Assembly (NCBI GenBank): GCA_029962745.1
Contig: CM057154.1
Coordinates: 33,480,424-33,544,423, forward strand
Length of the DNA: 64,000 nucleotides
Direction: 5' to 3'
DNA from: Echinometra lucunter
Lineage: Eukaryota > Echinodermata > Echinoidea > Camarodonta > Echinometridae
Shown here: positions 51,101-64,000 of the stretch, one piece after another
How the letters are laid out: each line of letters opens with the position of its first letter
How positions within the stretch are numbered: the first letter of the stretch is position 1
Program-made: the position numbers and the translations under genes
The notes under the pieces: generated by a model
The model's input: the letters and a program-made list of their open reading frames with translations, nothing else
Database searches by the model: none
What the model was told of the DNA's origin: nothing

Positions 51101-54100
51101 ACCACAGAGACTCTGCACAGCTGTCCGCCTTGTTTGTTTACTTTATCACCATGGTTACATCAAATTAGTTGATGATGAGTAACCAAGAATGATAATTATT
51201 GACAAATGTGAGCCCCTCTGGTACTTCACACGCAACACTGATGTCAGATAAATCTCAATATACACACACAATCATGATAAATTAAGAACTATATCATTTT
51301 CTAAAGCTTGGCTACCCCTCTTCTACCTCACTCATCAAATTAGCATGTTATGATAATTTTTCCTTTTCCTCAAAGAAAAATCAATTAATTTATCCCTGGC
51401 TCCCTGCCACAGAAGTGTCTCTGCATAGTACCATCTCACTTTTCTTTCTTTTGAACAAATGTTGCACTTCATAATTCAATCTTATTGGACAGCTGCTTGA
51501 GCAAGGCAAGCTAATCAGGGGAAATTTGCCACAAAAATTGGACCACATGATGTGATGTGGGCACGTAGATCCTCTCTCCAACCTTTGAGGGATTGTAACT
51601 GGGTGGGGCTAGTAAAGGTGTTGTTAACAGGTGGTTAAGGTACCAAACCCATCTTTTGAAATGACTTTCTGGGCCTAAACCAATTTGGGCTTGGCAACCT
51701 TATAGTCGTCTTACATCAGAATCATACATTAAATCTTGTCTATCAAGTTCCAGTCATCTTATCAAAGGTTTCACTCTATGCTACATAAACAAGTTCAATT
51801 TGAGAATATTTTCCAGAATTGATCCTATTTCAACCGTTATAAAATTGAGATACAAGACTGATTAAGGGACAAAAGCCCCAAAGGATTCCCGGTTTGGATG
51901 AGAGAGTTTCAATTATGTCTGCATACTCTGATAAGAGTCTCTGATATCAAATTTCTTTTAAGATGAGTAATAAATGAGAGATGATTTTTTTTTAGGATCT
52001 GTTAGTTGAAGAAAATAAATGTTGACATTTAGAGGTGGTTAAATCATCCAGAGATGATTCTTCCTTATTCCTGTCTTTCACTTCTTGAATCTGAACATGG
52101 TTAAACATCTGTCGATAACAGGGATAAAAATAACTTCAAATCTGACAAGCTAGATGATGATTCAGTGTCTCTGTGGTGAAAGAGTAAAACAATGGTAATT
52201 AAGGGAAGGCAAATTTCCCTCCTTCTACAAGAGCATGACATAATGATGCACAAAAAGAACCCCCTTCAGTCCTGATGCAATTCCTGCTTTTTGTTCAGTA
52301 GCTAATACATCTGTCTGGTTTTAAAGTCAGTGATGCAAGATACTGAACCAACACCAGTGAATTTGAGGCATAAGCCTTTCATTTTTCTTGAGTTGTTAGG
52401 TGGTAAATGTTACAAAAGTATGTGATTTCATGACTCTACTGCCTCCCTGCAGTGTGATTGTTGTTGGAGCTATCCCACCGCTGACACCCATACGTGATGT
52501 GGAATCTCAGTGGTAAGCCCTGGCATACACTGTCAGTGGATATTACAGTCCCTATCACACATCAATTTGACACTTGTTAAGCCCATTTCCTTCCCACTTC
52601 CTTAGCCTCGATCCACTGTAGTGATGCTGCTCAGCTCTTGAAACAACTCTCCCCCCTCCCCATTCCGATCTTTCATTTTGCAAGGTCATGCGTTTGTTTG
52701 CCTGCGAGGTAGAAAGGTCAGGTGGAGGGATTGTGGGAAGGAGCGATGTTTGTTTAGAAGACGAGGATGGGAGAGGAAGATAGGGGGACGAGGGATGAGA
52801 TGGGATTTAATGGCTCAACGATTGGATAGGAATCATCTCTAATGACTATTTTGGAACGGAGGCGGAGGAGGACACAATCCTATCCTGCTGGTCTTCACAA
52901 ATAAGCCATTTATGCTCTCTTGCGACATTTGTAAACACACAAGGGCTACGCAATGACAAGGCACAGAAAGTTCAACTACCAATACACAGAGATTCACTTT
53001 ACACATGAGAAAATCTAAGAAAGTGATATATTTCTCTTTTCTTTTTTGGTTGCAGATTATTGCATACTAACTAACCTTGCAGGATACCTTCATCTACAAT
53101 ATCAAATTGATCAATAATATGATTGCGCCATGAGTCTATTAACTAACAGTATTCTTATCATCACAGGGCCATTAGTAATGACTAAAAACAAAACTCCAGA
53201 AAAATAATTAAAGCCACTAAAAATCCTACATCCAACCCTTGAAGGATGAGTCAACATTTTTTTTTCATCACTACAAGGCTCAAATCTCACAATATTTATA
53301 AATAACCGAGTAGGATAAGAAGCAAGGATTTTATCTCTAAAGCCTATGAACCCCTTCTCTAAACCAGCTTTCTCCCTTTTTCCAAAACAGAAAAATCGGA
53401 AATAATACCCAGAAGTGACAACTTGGCAGCTGATATAATTCCAGGAGATGAACAATTCAAATACAGTGTCGCCTGAGAGCCCTATGTTTTTGTACATTCT
53501 TCATCCTGCAACTGCAGTTGTTTTGTTTTTTCCTAAATGCTGATTTCCATGTGCTTTGTGAATTTTTCTGTTAAAAAAAGCAGTGCAGACCAATTTCTCA
53601 TCAACATGATCTTTATTACACATACTAAATTAATTAGGACTATGAATCAATACTGGTCTAAAAGTGCATATCATCATTAAGATTTTATTTTTTTGTCTTG
53701 CAGTTACTCATTTTCAAATTTCTTTGATATCATTATTTTTCAGAGTAACTTTCTGATGATACTGTATCCAGCATTCCTAATGACTGCTTTCTCACTTGAA
53801 CTCCTAATCAATGAAAGAACAACTCCCATTAATATTCAAAATGATTAAACCCAAATCACTTTTCAGGCAACTAATAAGAGATCATATGAGTAAAGCCCTC
53901 TGTCACCTAACAATACCCTCCCATAAACCCCTGATTACTAGGAATCTACCATGAAATGATGTCACAGCATTGTGCCTCTGAATGAGTCAAACCTGATCAT
54001 AATGGAAGGATCTTTTGTGATTACAAGTCAGCCCATCGTTACCCCCCTCTCAAACCCCCTTCTTAACTGGGGCTTGCAAGCATAGAGAGGGAGACACAGA

Positions 54101-54163
54101 GAAGTAATCACATGCAGACATGTGTATTTCCTTGATAAGATTACACACAAAATGAGCTCATTT

Positions 54164-54170
<7 letters not shown>

Positions 54171-54199
<29 letters not shown>
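54171..54199. repeat. A homopolymer
   Basis: A run of nearly 30 A after GAGCTCATTTTATTT. Possibly a retroposed tail, but nothing recognisable precedes it. Confidence 0.85.
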
Positions 54200-54208
<9 letters not shown>

Positions 54209-55291
54209 TGAAAAAGCACATCCTGTTCATGTATGCATTCAATAACTGCAAAATCAGACATGATGACTATTTGGGAAAAAAAATTAACATGTTAATTTCA
54301 TTTGAACTAAATGTGCTATTAAAGGTGACATGGAAAAATAGAATTATTTCTTTCCTCTTTAGCAGGTTAATCTGTTTTATATTGTTCTGGTATTCTGACC
54401 CAAAGAGAAGTAAGTTCACAAACATCTAAGATAGCAAATGGTGTTTAAACAGAATAGTGCTGTCAGATCATTCTCTTATCAATTAAAAAATAAGAAAGAA
54501 AGAAAATGACTCAGATGATGTAATGGCTGCACCAAAAATGATATATATTAATAGCGCCACCATCAATAATAAAATTTGTTGTTTACCTTTCCATGCTTTG
54601 TTTTTCTAAATATCTAATAACTAAACTAAAGCACTTAAACAATCACAGTAAAATAATGGACAATCTACTTCTTCTGTTTTCAGTGAAAATCTTGAAAACT
54701 TTATGTACCAAAAGAAATTCTTACAAAGCAACCACTAATGTCAATCATTTACTCTCTTGAAAATAAAAATGGGCCTGTATTTCTTGATGGAAACAAACAG
54801 ATCAAAATCTACATCCCAAAACACCCTCACATAGCAACAACATCGGAGGGGTTACAGAAATGAAATGGCATGGCAATACTGAGAATGACAGATAAGGTTC
54901 AAAGGTGACTGGAAGGTCAGGTCAATGCTGATACCATTAGACAACCTCCCAGATAGCATGTAAATTTATCTAGTGCCTCAGTCATATACCATCCCTTCTT
55001 CACTTAATCACACTCTAGTATGATGTATTATGACAGGGAATGCCAAATGGTTGGGGATTAAATATCACTTTCAATCAATTCATGTTCACGATTTTATGGT
55101 GTTAAATCTGTCAAAACTTCCATTTCTATCAAAAGTGCACTGATAAATGTAAACTGTGATAATAGGACAGAAACTGATAATGCTTTGGCTTTGTAGTTCA
55201 ATGCTTTAATAAGTTTCATACATGCATTCTTTGAATGCTATGATTTTACATGTAGAGAGAAAAATACAAGGGCATGAAATGAGTGCTTCCT

Positions 55292-55536
55292 TTAACCCAT
55301 AGCGATAGTGATTATATATTATTCACTGCATTGCCAATTTAAAGATTTTAATGATTAGTTACACTTAAACTGCTCTAATTTGAGAACGGCACACCATACA
55401 GCGATGGGAATGGGCTCAAATTTGTCAGTGCATTTTTCTCTTTCTGCTCATGTATGATATGTATTGCCCAACATTCTGGACCAACAGTTACTGCAAAAAC
55501 GTCTCCTAAAGGTGACACTGTACCTCTATGGGTTAA
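55292..55536. mobile_element. piggyBac-type MITE, copy C (short, inverted relative to A)
   Basis: TTAA at 55292-55295 and 55533-55536, with termini CCCATAGCGATAG and (inverted) CCCATAGAGGTACAG. Its inverse matches 3722-3950 of copy A closely through ...GAATAATATATAATCACTAT and then ends. It therefore lacks the right half of copy A and is an internally deleted derivative. Confidence 0.8.
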
Positions 55537-58500
55537 AAAAAAAAAAGTATCTAAATCTATGAACAGATCTATGAAAATATAGTAAACTATGAAATAATCA
55601 TCTTTTAATAATCTGCTGCTTTATAGAAATCATCTTTTCTTGGTACAATTATCAAATGGCAAACAGATAATGATCTAGATAGACTCAGACCTACAAACTC
55701 ATATAAGAGGCCTTATGCTTATCATCATCCTTGTGGTTGATCTACATCACGTTCCCTTCTCGAAACCATCCCAATTCTGCTCTCCCCAATCTCTTAACTC
55801 ATAGCAGTACTAACTCACACCAGCCTTGTTCCAGATTAGGCTACTCAGAAACAATCTTGATTGAAATCACTGCTACATAGAGGTTATGCTTCTAAAGAAA
55901 TACATTTCTCTGCAAATTACCCAAACTCCCTGATCTGATTTAGCCTGTCACTCCTAATGACATGTGGGAAGCTTGAAAGCAAATTTGAGAATTCACACCG
56001 GACAGCGAGTCGCTCCAATACTTCTCCCCGCCGTCTCGCGAGACACCACGGAATGTTGATTTCAAGTGAAATATAGTTTCTTGCGATAGCATCAGAAATT
56101 AGCGCTTAATTGATCCAACAACGTTATCAAGTCGCTTCTTGCTTAAACCAACAATCTGGATAAACATTCCCCAGTTTGTTTAATCATCGTGATGCCGAGG
56201 GAAAGTGAACATTCACCACATTTTGAAAGGGTACAGGGACGATATGAGGAAAGGGTGTATCTATCATGTCAGTCATCATTTGGGAGAGTTCTGCATTTCT
56301 TTAAGTTGTTCATTTGTATGTGCTCTCGCCTCTGGGACTGAGTGTCCTGATGCAAGGCTTATGCTAAATCACAGATGTCAAGTACATTATGGCTCGGGCT
56401 CATCTTCTGCTCAGAAATTAAATTCTTTCCTCATGGCATTCTTCAACATGAACATCCTACATGCAATGATCTGTCATGGCAATCCTGAAAACTAACATGA
56501 AGAAATGAAAGAATACAAGAGGACAATATGGATGTAGACTAGGGAAACTTGAGTCACTTTGTCAGGGTAATACTGGCTGCTGAGGACCAGAAGGGCATAA
56601 AATAATACGCTTTAAAACCCTGCGTTAGTGCCTTCTAGCCTTAAACTGACGATTATAAACCTGGGTGAATATCCAGGAGAACTTCTAAGGAACAAAAGAC
56701 CATGCTACTGCTGTCTTTTATCATTAAGCTTCAACTAATGGACTTTAATGTGTTTCTATGCCTAGTAGGGTCCATAATTCAAGAACCTAATGTCCATTTT
56801 ACCTTCCTCTAATTCTCAAAGGTATAATGAAGCTGAACTGATTACAGTATCATCTTCAAGTCTCGTTTCATTGGGTAATTATCCTCATTTGGTCAAATAA
56901 ATTGGTACTTGAAAGGAAAAAAATATTCTGTCTAACATTAGTGGAAATGAATAGTAGTAGTGAAAGACATACAATGAAAAAAAAAAAAACAGATAAAGGG
57001 GAGGGGAGAGTAATGACTAATGGGAAAGGAGGTTTTCTGGACTTTAAACCATGGCCCAAAGTCCCAGGTCAAATCCACAGAAATGAAAAAGTAGGAAATC
57101 CCTGCATTAACAGCAGTTGTTGTTCCGCAACACGGCGATTACGAGTGAATACACTGTAAGCCAGGGAATCTGGAACGACCGACCGACCGACCAGGGGGAG
57201 CGACAGACAGAGCGGGGAATACCGTTAGAGCAGACCTCCACAGGGAAGTACAGCTCGCCTCGGGAGGGTCAGCCATCCAACGTCTCATTTGGAGGCATTA
57301 TTGCCCTAAATTGTGTAGGAATGATATTAGATTGCATTACATGTCAGAAGTAAGAGGAGAGGGAGAGAAGAGGGGGTATAGTGCAGATAATGGGTTCGCC
57401 GGGCAATTTGCTGTACAAGTTAAGACAGGGTATTTGACTTGTCTAATGAGGCACACAGACGAAGGAAAACATGATACATTAGACTGTAAATAGACAGCTT
57501 GCTATAGGGCGAACAAGTTCACTAGGAGTGCGCAGACGGTTTCTTGGAATGAAATACATAATATTGCAGTGCTTGGCTAGGCCATCAAACATCTTATTTG
57601 ATAGATAGGAAGACAGTACAATTAGTATCAATGCAGGGGAAATACTGGGTTGATTGCAGGTCAACTAATTTTTCTCTTTTTAGATGAAGAGAATATCTTG
57701 AAAGCTGCAGAGAGTATTAACTGACTAAAGAATGGGTAAAGATCTACTTTAGCTTATGTGGCTTCTCTTCTTCCTCTTTGCTGTTTATCTTACTTTTGGG
57801 GGTGGGGTGGGAAGAAAATGAGAAGAACATGTTGCGTAAACATACACTGCAAAGTGTCCTAATATTAACAGACAATACCTAGAGAGCCCATGCTGTTTGC
57901 AATAACGACTTGACATAAAATTCCAACATGACAAACACAGATATTTAACCATATTTGGAGGAACATGTTTTGGAGGTAGCTTCATAACAGGCAGCCATTT
58001 TGCACCCACAAGCTGCTGCCCCCACTGTTAACCTAGCAGGATGGCAATCAGCACTCATTAACTACCCATCATTCAATTGGACCCTGTATCGACAGGAAGC
58101 CAGTGATAATCGAAGGTCATAGGTCATCTGCATCGTGATTGTTTGGCGCATCAATCTCGCACAGTGGGACGCAACTTAGTGAGGAAATTGGCCAAATTTC
58201 TGTCAATTTGGAAGGGGAAATGTAAGATAGCCCTGCTGGATGGACAAGCCAGGTATAAATAAAGGTACATCATGCTAGGGACCGATAACAAATGCAACTT
58301 TGAAATACATACACATACACACTGGTCGCCAAGGTCAGAGGTCAAGCGCATGGACTTGGCAAGCAACCTGTACAAATTACGCCTGCTGGGTTGGTAATGA
58401 AATTTGTGTGGGGAAATTGATTAGATTATACAGTAATGAAGTTGGGCTAACATGCGACGGACAGGGACTCATGTTGGGAGGAAACCAATATTATGCAGTG

Positions 58501-58839
58501 GGGCGCAAAAAAATATGGAAGTGTCCTTTGGATCCTGTCTGCTAGAGGTATTAGAATGCTATGTCAACATCGTCACCCTCGAGATAACAAGGGGAGGCAA
58601 GTTAATTTGCTCTACTTGTAGGATTGTGTATATAGGCATCCCATGCAGTGAAAATCATATCCTAATTACCCCCTAGGTATGAGACTAAGAGAATCACTAT
58701 GTGTTTCAGACCCACTCAAAATGAACATTCAAAGAAAGTTGAAGCAGCCAAAAGAAGCACAAATATATAATAATTTAAATCCTACTGTATTTGATTTAAA
58801 GGTATACTGTTTTCTCCTTTAATAGGTGTCCGTGAGATG

Positions 58840-58915
58840 CGTGTTTGGGGATGTGTATGGTGGGTGTGGGTGCGTGTATGTGCGTGAATGTAATATGTGT
58901 GCGTGCATCCGTATG
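58840..58915. repeat. GT-rich low-complexity tract
   Basis: Alternating GTGTG/GTGGG/GTGCG sequence; the His/Thr-rich frame on the other strand is an artefact. Confidence 0.7.
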
Positions 58916-58999
58916 AACATATATGTCTACGTACCTTCCGTGGTTTTTTTTTATATTCTTTCACGACTGTATAATCTCTGTTTTTAACGTTATTTTATG

Positions 59000-59096
59000 T
59001 AACCCATTGCCCAATTTAGTTATCTAACTACGATGCAGTGATTTTGTTTGATTCTCTTTAATAAACCATTTATCTATCTATCTATCTATTTGAATA
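59000..59096 (+). repeat. LINE-like 3' end with (TCTA)n tail
   Basis: TTGATTCTCTTTAATAAACC then ATTTATCTATCTATCTATC: an AATAAA-containing end and a tetramer tail, as in other LINE 3' ends in the window. Confidence 0.5.
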
Positions 59097-59259
59097 GGCT
59101 TTTTTCTTTCTTTCTCTGTGAAGTATGATGTGCATATATCATTTCTCTAATTTGAAGTTTCTTTTTAAAATTTGCACCTTAACAGCATCAGCTCAAAACT
59201 TCCTATACAACAACATACTCTTTACTTATAAATCAGTGTAACCCACTCTATTTCCCCTT

Positions 59260-59655
59260 CTTCCATCAAAATGTATCATTCAATATATCATCCAAACCAA
59301 ATACTTTGTAAATTTCTGATATCACCACGTACAAAAACCCGATACGGTGACCGCACTTTTCATCGATTGCACCCCTCCTTTGGAACAACTCCCACCTCAT
59401 ACCAAAATGCCCCATCCATTGAATCATTCAAAAAACTACACCTCTTAATTAGTTTTAGTATAATTTTTGGAGGCACACACAGTAGTCAAGTTCGTTTATC
59501 TTAATTGTTTTGTATCAGTATATTTATCTGTTTTTTTGCTGTTTAAGCCATTAATATACCGGTATTAGTTAGACAGACCACCTGTGCGTTTAGAAACACC
59601 CGTATTAAGCGCCCTATAAATGTAATTATTATTATTATTATTATTATTGAAATGC
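59260..59655 (+). mobile_element. LINE ORF2 C-terminus with 3' end and (ATT)n tail
   Basis: Reads LISPRTKTRYGDRTF, then in a shifted frame SIAPLLWNN, then NAPSIESFKK in the first frame. This is the PRTxxxYGxRxFxxxAPxLWNxLPxxIRNAxSxxSFKxxL end of CR1/L2-like reverse transcriptases, with two small indels. After the stop comes ATTAAGCGCCCTATAAATGT and an (ATT)n tail (59627-59648). 5'-truncated and inactive. Confidence 0.82.
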
Positions 59656-60446
59656 ACCCTTGATAAGCTTGGACCTCCATGAAACCTTGCCTGTTGCTTC
59701 TTGTATCCGAGTTCTTTGTCTAGTCTGTTGCCCTTCACACTAGGACGAGTTCCTGAGGTGGGTAGAAGAGCATGTTGCCAGGCAGAAAGAAGGGGTAAGC
59801 AGGCAAGAGATGTGGGATTGTGATAGTGTAATGACTCGCGATCAGGAACAAAATTGAATATTACCGCTGTGATTCAATTCCTTCCGTGACAAATGGCTGT
59901 TCCCTGTAGATTAACTCCAACCGCACTCTGCAACTGAGTGGGAGAAAATTCTACGAGGTTTTGAAAAAAAAGTAGTAAAACAAACTTGACAAAGACATCA
60001 TTCTCTAGGGGGTGAAAGTTCTTGTATCTCTACTGACTTTACGTCAATCCATTCTGGCATTTCTAGCAATCACCTGGCATTTGATGTCATCACAGACATT
60101 TCATCCAAATGAAAATATTGAATTTTCAAACCTAAATTTCCTGATTAAAGTATCTTATCTCACAGACATCTTTGATTTAATGTGTTACTACATATACGCG
60201 TCTGTGAGGTAAACATGATGTGGCTCTTATTTTTGGATGGTGTGATGGACACTCCCATCTCTCCTCTCCATACCTGTCCAAAAGTTTGACTAAAATATTA
60301 TCTAAATAGTAATTATAGGCCCATGTTGCCAAAATTGAGCTAATCAAGAAGAGTCAACAACAACTAACCTTAGATCTCCTACGTACTTCCTCGCCTGCGT
60401 GCCAGCACCTAATTATTTGTTGAAAAGATTCAATCAAGAAAGGGGG

Positions 60447-60946
60447 NNNNNNNNNNNNNNNNNNNNNNNNNNNNNNNNNNNNNNNNNNNNNNNNNNNNNN
60501 NNNNNNNNNNNNNNNNNNNNNNNNNNNNNNNNNNNNNNNNNNNNNNNNNNNNNNNNNNNNNNNNNNNNNNNNNNNNNNNNNNNNNNNNNNNNNNNNNNNN
60601 NNNNNNNNNNNNNNNNNNNNNNNNNNNNNNNNNNNNNNNNNNNNNNNNNNNNNNNNNNNNNNNNNNNNNNNNNNNNNNNNNNNNNNNNNNNNNNNNNNNN
60701 NNNNNNNNNNNNNNNNNNNNNNNNNNNNNNNNNNNNNNNNNNNNNNNNNNNNNNNNNNNNNNNNNNNNNNNNNNNNNNNNNNNNNNNNNNNNNNNNNNNN
60801 NNNNNNNNNNNNNNNNNNNNNNNNNNNNNNNNNNNNNNNNNNNNNNNNNNNNNNNNNNNNNNNNNNNNNNNNNNNNNNNNNNNNNNNNNNNNNNNNNNNN
60901 NNNNNNNNNNNNNNNNNNNNNNNNNNNNNNNNNNNNNNNNNNNNNN
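60447..60946. other. Assembly gap of 500 N
   Basis: Exactly 500 consecutive N, a typical scaffolding placeholder rather than a measured gap size. Confidence 0.99.
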
Positions 60947-63900
60947 TTTGATAAGAGGCTTGTTAATGCCAGGAAGGGTTAAGGGAAGAGAACATGGAAT
61001 GGAGTAATTTCGTCTTAGTGGTGGGCATGGAGAAGCTGAAGACATGACCATGTGTTTGTACTTTGTATTGATGAGGCATGAAGATGTAAGATTGGCCAAG
61101 GTTTCCTATGAGATCCTCTGTATCGTCTTGCTCCTAGGTGGGCGGGGCTGAGAAAAGGTTATCAGATGGGGAGCAGTGGTCATTAGACTCTACGAATCTG
61201 CAGGATTTATCTATTCCTTTGAAGAAAAAAAAAATCACTTATACTACATAGAATCCACTGCTTACGATCTCACACATTCTTGTGAATGTCCTTTTAGGCA
61301 TGAGCTGATTTTATAACCTGTTCTTGCTATGAAAGTATTGTGTCATGCTATGCAATTTTCAAGGCAATTATATGCAAAGAGGGATCTGTAAATTGGATCA
61401 AATATCAAATACAATGTCAAGTTTTTAGGAAAGGGACAATTCATATCCAATGACTGCATATGCCTATACCCTATTCTTTTAAGCCACTAGGCTAGATCAA
61501 AATGTGACACTCCTTTTCTACAGATTAACATCAGAGAAACACTACCCAGACTCTTCAATGGCTCTTCTGTTTCAAGAGATGCTGAAATGATAGCGCCAAT
61601 ACAAGCGCGGGCAACAACCCTTATGATCAGATCTACCTCAATATCTCTCTGTAATCATCACCACAGATGGTCTGCTTAACATACCCAGGTCAAGCCGTTC
61701 TTACCAAAATAAACCCTGGCCGTGTTTGCGTTAAAAAAGGATGCCCTCTGTGAGGATCAGGGGCTAGTCCTGCGAATGTTCACGCCAAGGTGTGTGGGTG
61801 TGAAAATACTTTCTTGCAGAAACACTGAGAGTGAATAAATGGCATGAAAGAGAATTTGGACGGTAATCTCATTAGCAAGGGTGGTATATCTTGTAAACCT
61901 CAAGGGAGTGGTAGGGAGGGTCTCAAGGGGTTTGTTTTGGGTATATCTATCCTAATCCTTCAAATATCCGCCACCTAATCCATGGCTGCACTCCCCAGGG
62001 CCTACACATACATTCCAATTCGTAGTTTTAAATGATCTGTTGTTTTCTGTGCTTTGGGGGAGATTCCTGGTCCAGGAAGGTAAGGAAATACTGGCTCAGA
62101 TACCTGCACAGGTGTTTGCTGTTGTTGTGCACTTTGGAATATGCTATGTCCTGCGAAAGGCTCTTTAGCGATTGGTTATAAGCCTGTCACTACTTTTCCT
62201 CCTATATCAACAAAGAGCAACTAGCTAAAACAACTCTTGGTCGCAGCAAGAAGGAATACAACAGCAAATTATTCACCACCCGTTGACTCAGATTCGTCCT
62301 GTTACAGTGAATCCCAATCTTCCAATAAATGATACGTTAAAAAAGGTACATTATACAGCCAGAGTATGAAACCGAACGAGACGGTAAAGTTTTCTGGGGG
62401 AAGGCACATGTAATAGCGAGCAAACTCTCTCAGTCCCACACATAGATTATGGTGTCTTTAACCATGTGGGGATTAAGTGTTGGTGAAGAGTCTGTCATCA
62501 CAGGGCCTATCCCATTAATACCTAAGATTTGGTTTCTTGCATACACAACACGCTGTTCTACTTCTTCTTCTGTCACAACCCAAACTCCATCTGCTCCAAA
62601 AACCCAAAGCGCCCCACTCTGCGCAATCAAACTTGGTTGCAAAAGCGATGAGGGAATAAAAGTGACAAGGATGGGGCCGAGGGTTCCAGATCCTAGAGAG
62701 CGTGGGGGTACGTAAATCCCTCTTGGCCTTCGGTGCTGGTACGGAGGGAGATCCCGCTAATGCAACTACAAAGCCTGCCTGGAATCCACCTTAATGCAGA
62801 TGCATAACAAACGGTGGAGAGTGAGAGGAAAGGCTGCCGCGAAAGACCAGACGATTTTAGAATCGACGGTCATCATCTTGGAGGTGATCTTAACTGAGGA
62901 AGTAAGAGGTGAGAGGAAAGACGCATGAAAAGCAAGAAACAAAATCACCTCAAAAGTGCACCTTACCCTAGTCAGCCAGCACCTCTCTACACTTCATAAC
63001 TATTTTTATTCTCTCTTTCGCAATGATGCTCTCCTTTTCCCCCAATTGCAAAAGTTCTTTAGCACAGGATTTTCTACCATGGAACCTACACGACAACCAG
63101 CTTATACTAGGCGTTGACAGACCCTATCCTACCACGATGCTACTCCAAGGGATTCCTGACAATATTGGATGAATATTTCTCCTAAAATGAAGGATTTGGG
63201 AAAGTTTCAGGCTTCTAGTCCTGCGGTAAAAAGTGTCTTTTCCTGCTCCTTTTTTCTTGCCTCGCTAGGAAGCGGATTATCGCCGGAGTCGCCTTACAAA
63301 CTGAAACATTCTGTCGGTAGCTTGTGTTGTGCGGCTATCAAGTTCCAAAAGCGAATTACAGGAGCGCTACATCTCCATCTGCCGTGACACGAATAAACAA
63401 GACAACAAATAAATGTGAGAAGTCCAATGAAAGCGGCGTAGTGATTGATGGGGTAGTAAAGTGCACTGCCATACCACTCCCAACAATCCTCCATTTAAAT
63501 GAGCTAAGTGTCCACGTCACATATCCACTCCCACATGCCCCATTTCAAATTCCATTTCTTTCTATCTAATGTAAATGACCACCATTTAGTTATTGCAAAA
63601 CGTCAGCAATGCGACCATGGAATGGACATAACAAAGAGCAGAAAATCAAGCAAAAAAAATTACCTCCAATCTCTCTTATAACAAATGTTACCATTAGCTT
63701 TTTGTCCAATGAATCTCCTATGATGCATGCACCATGTTGAGACTCTATTTTCTATTATAGATTCTATTTTCCTCTTACAGCATGACATTTTCTAGGTACC
63801 TATCTTACTTCTAGTCCCTCCCTAGCATCACTTACACGATGTTCATGGATTTGAAAATTGCTTCCAGATAGTGATATAATGAGAAAATTTGCTGCGTAAT

Positions 63901-64000
63901 TTCATTTCACAAGATAACAAATTGGACAACTTACACCATGTCCATGTTCAATTTTTATTTGAAGCCAAGGAACTGGCGGCTAGGGTGCATTTCTATCTGT
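60947..64000. repeat. 3-kb segment repeating 48064-51100 (copy 2)
   Basis: Begins directly after the Ns and follows copy 1 to the window end, in the same orientation. It is slightly longer (3054 versus 3037 bp) because of many small insertions, for example in 61440-61500. Nothing in it is coding. It is best read as the start of another contig covering the same locus. Confidence 0.92.

Larger units (their letters stand above)
42112..60446 (-). other. Presumed 5' intron(s) of the AUTS2-like gene
   Basis: 18 kb without a recognised exon. If the gene continues to the right, as the missing AUTS2 N-terminal half implies, this is intron, but an unrelated small gene cannot be excluded. Contents recognised: paired homeodomain-type sites (42819-42849), a MITE (43395-43826), LINE 3' ends (46060-46110, 59040-59096, 59260-59655), an A run (54171-54199), a piggyBac-type MITE (55292-55536), and the segment 48064-51100 that recurs after the N gap. 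Confidence 0.5.

Noticed and set aside
60399..61099. Long open frames on both strands across 60.4-61.1 kb
   Set aside because: They run through 500 Ns; the real residues at each end are unrelated to a protein.

Overview
This 64 kb window comes from a large, intron-rich, AT-rich metazoan genome. Two host genes can be read through spliced exons, surrounded by many short inverted-repeat transposons, LINE 3' ends and G/C homopolymers. The mixture of repeats (palindromic elements beginning GGGGGTGTTTCATAAAGCTG, a Tc1-like element, LINE tails) and the divergence of both proteins from their vertebrate counterparts suggest a marine invertebrate deuterostome, most likely an echinoderm such as a sea urchin. 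That identification is inference; no rRNA or mitochondrial marker is present.

Left part, + strand, 1.2-10.5 kb: a phosphatidylserine decarboxylase gene (PISD). Five exons with matching intron phases encode the whole conserved domain, including the SPCDGR aspartate, the catalytic histidine region and the LGST self-cleavage site, and end in GSL-stop as in animals. A sixth, upstream exon at 1252-1593 is phase-compatible and probably gives the membrane-anchoring N-terminus. The histidine-containing exon has been partly duplicated three more times in tandem in the following intron, and part of the LGST exon is copied again just after the stop codon.

Middle, 10.5-21.4 kb: intergenic DNA packed with mobile-element remains, including a Tc1/mariner left half with an IR/DR-type end, a TIR element with a 10-bp target duplication carrying G-rich tandem units, and several palindromic MITEs. 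No cellular gene is recognised there.

Right part, - strand, 25.7-42.1 kb: the 3' half of an AUTS2/fibrosin-like (FBRSL1) gene. Seven exons are recognised, with compatible phases. They include a 42-nt micro-exon, the [10 protein letters not shown] exon, the RLHRTPP exon with a long Arg-Glu tract, and a 1.2-kb terminal exon. The terminal exon carries a single-base frameshift at about 26345. The 5' part of the gene lies to the right; 42.1-60.4 kb looks like intron, with MITEs, LINE tails and candidate regulatory clusters.

Right end: exactly 500 Ns (60447-60946) are followed by 3.05 kb that repeats 48064-51100 with many small indels. This looks like an unresolved alternative haplotype or low-quality contig rather than a biological duplication. 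Together with the AUTS2 frameshift it advises caution about base-level accuracy.
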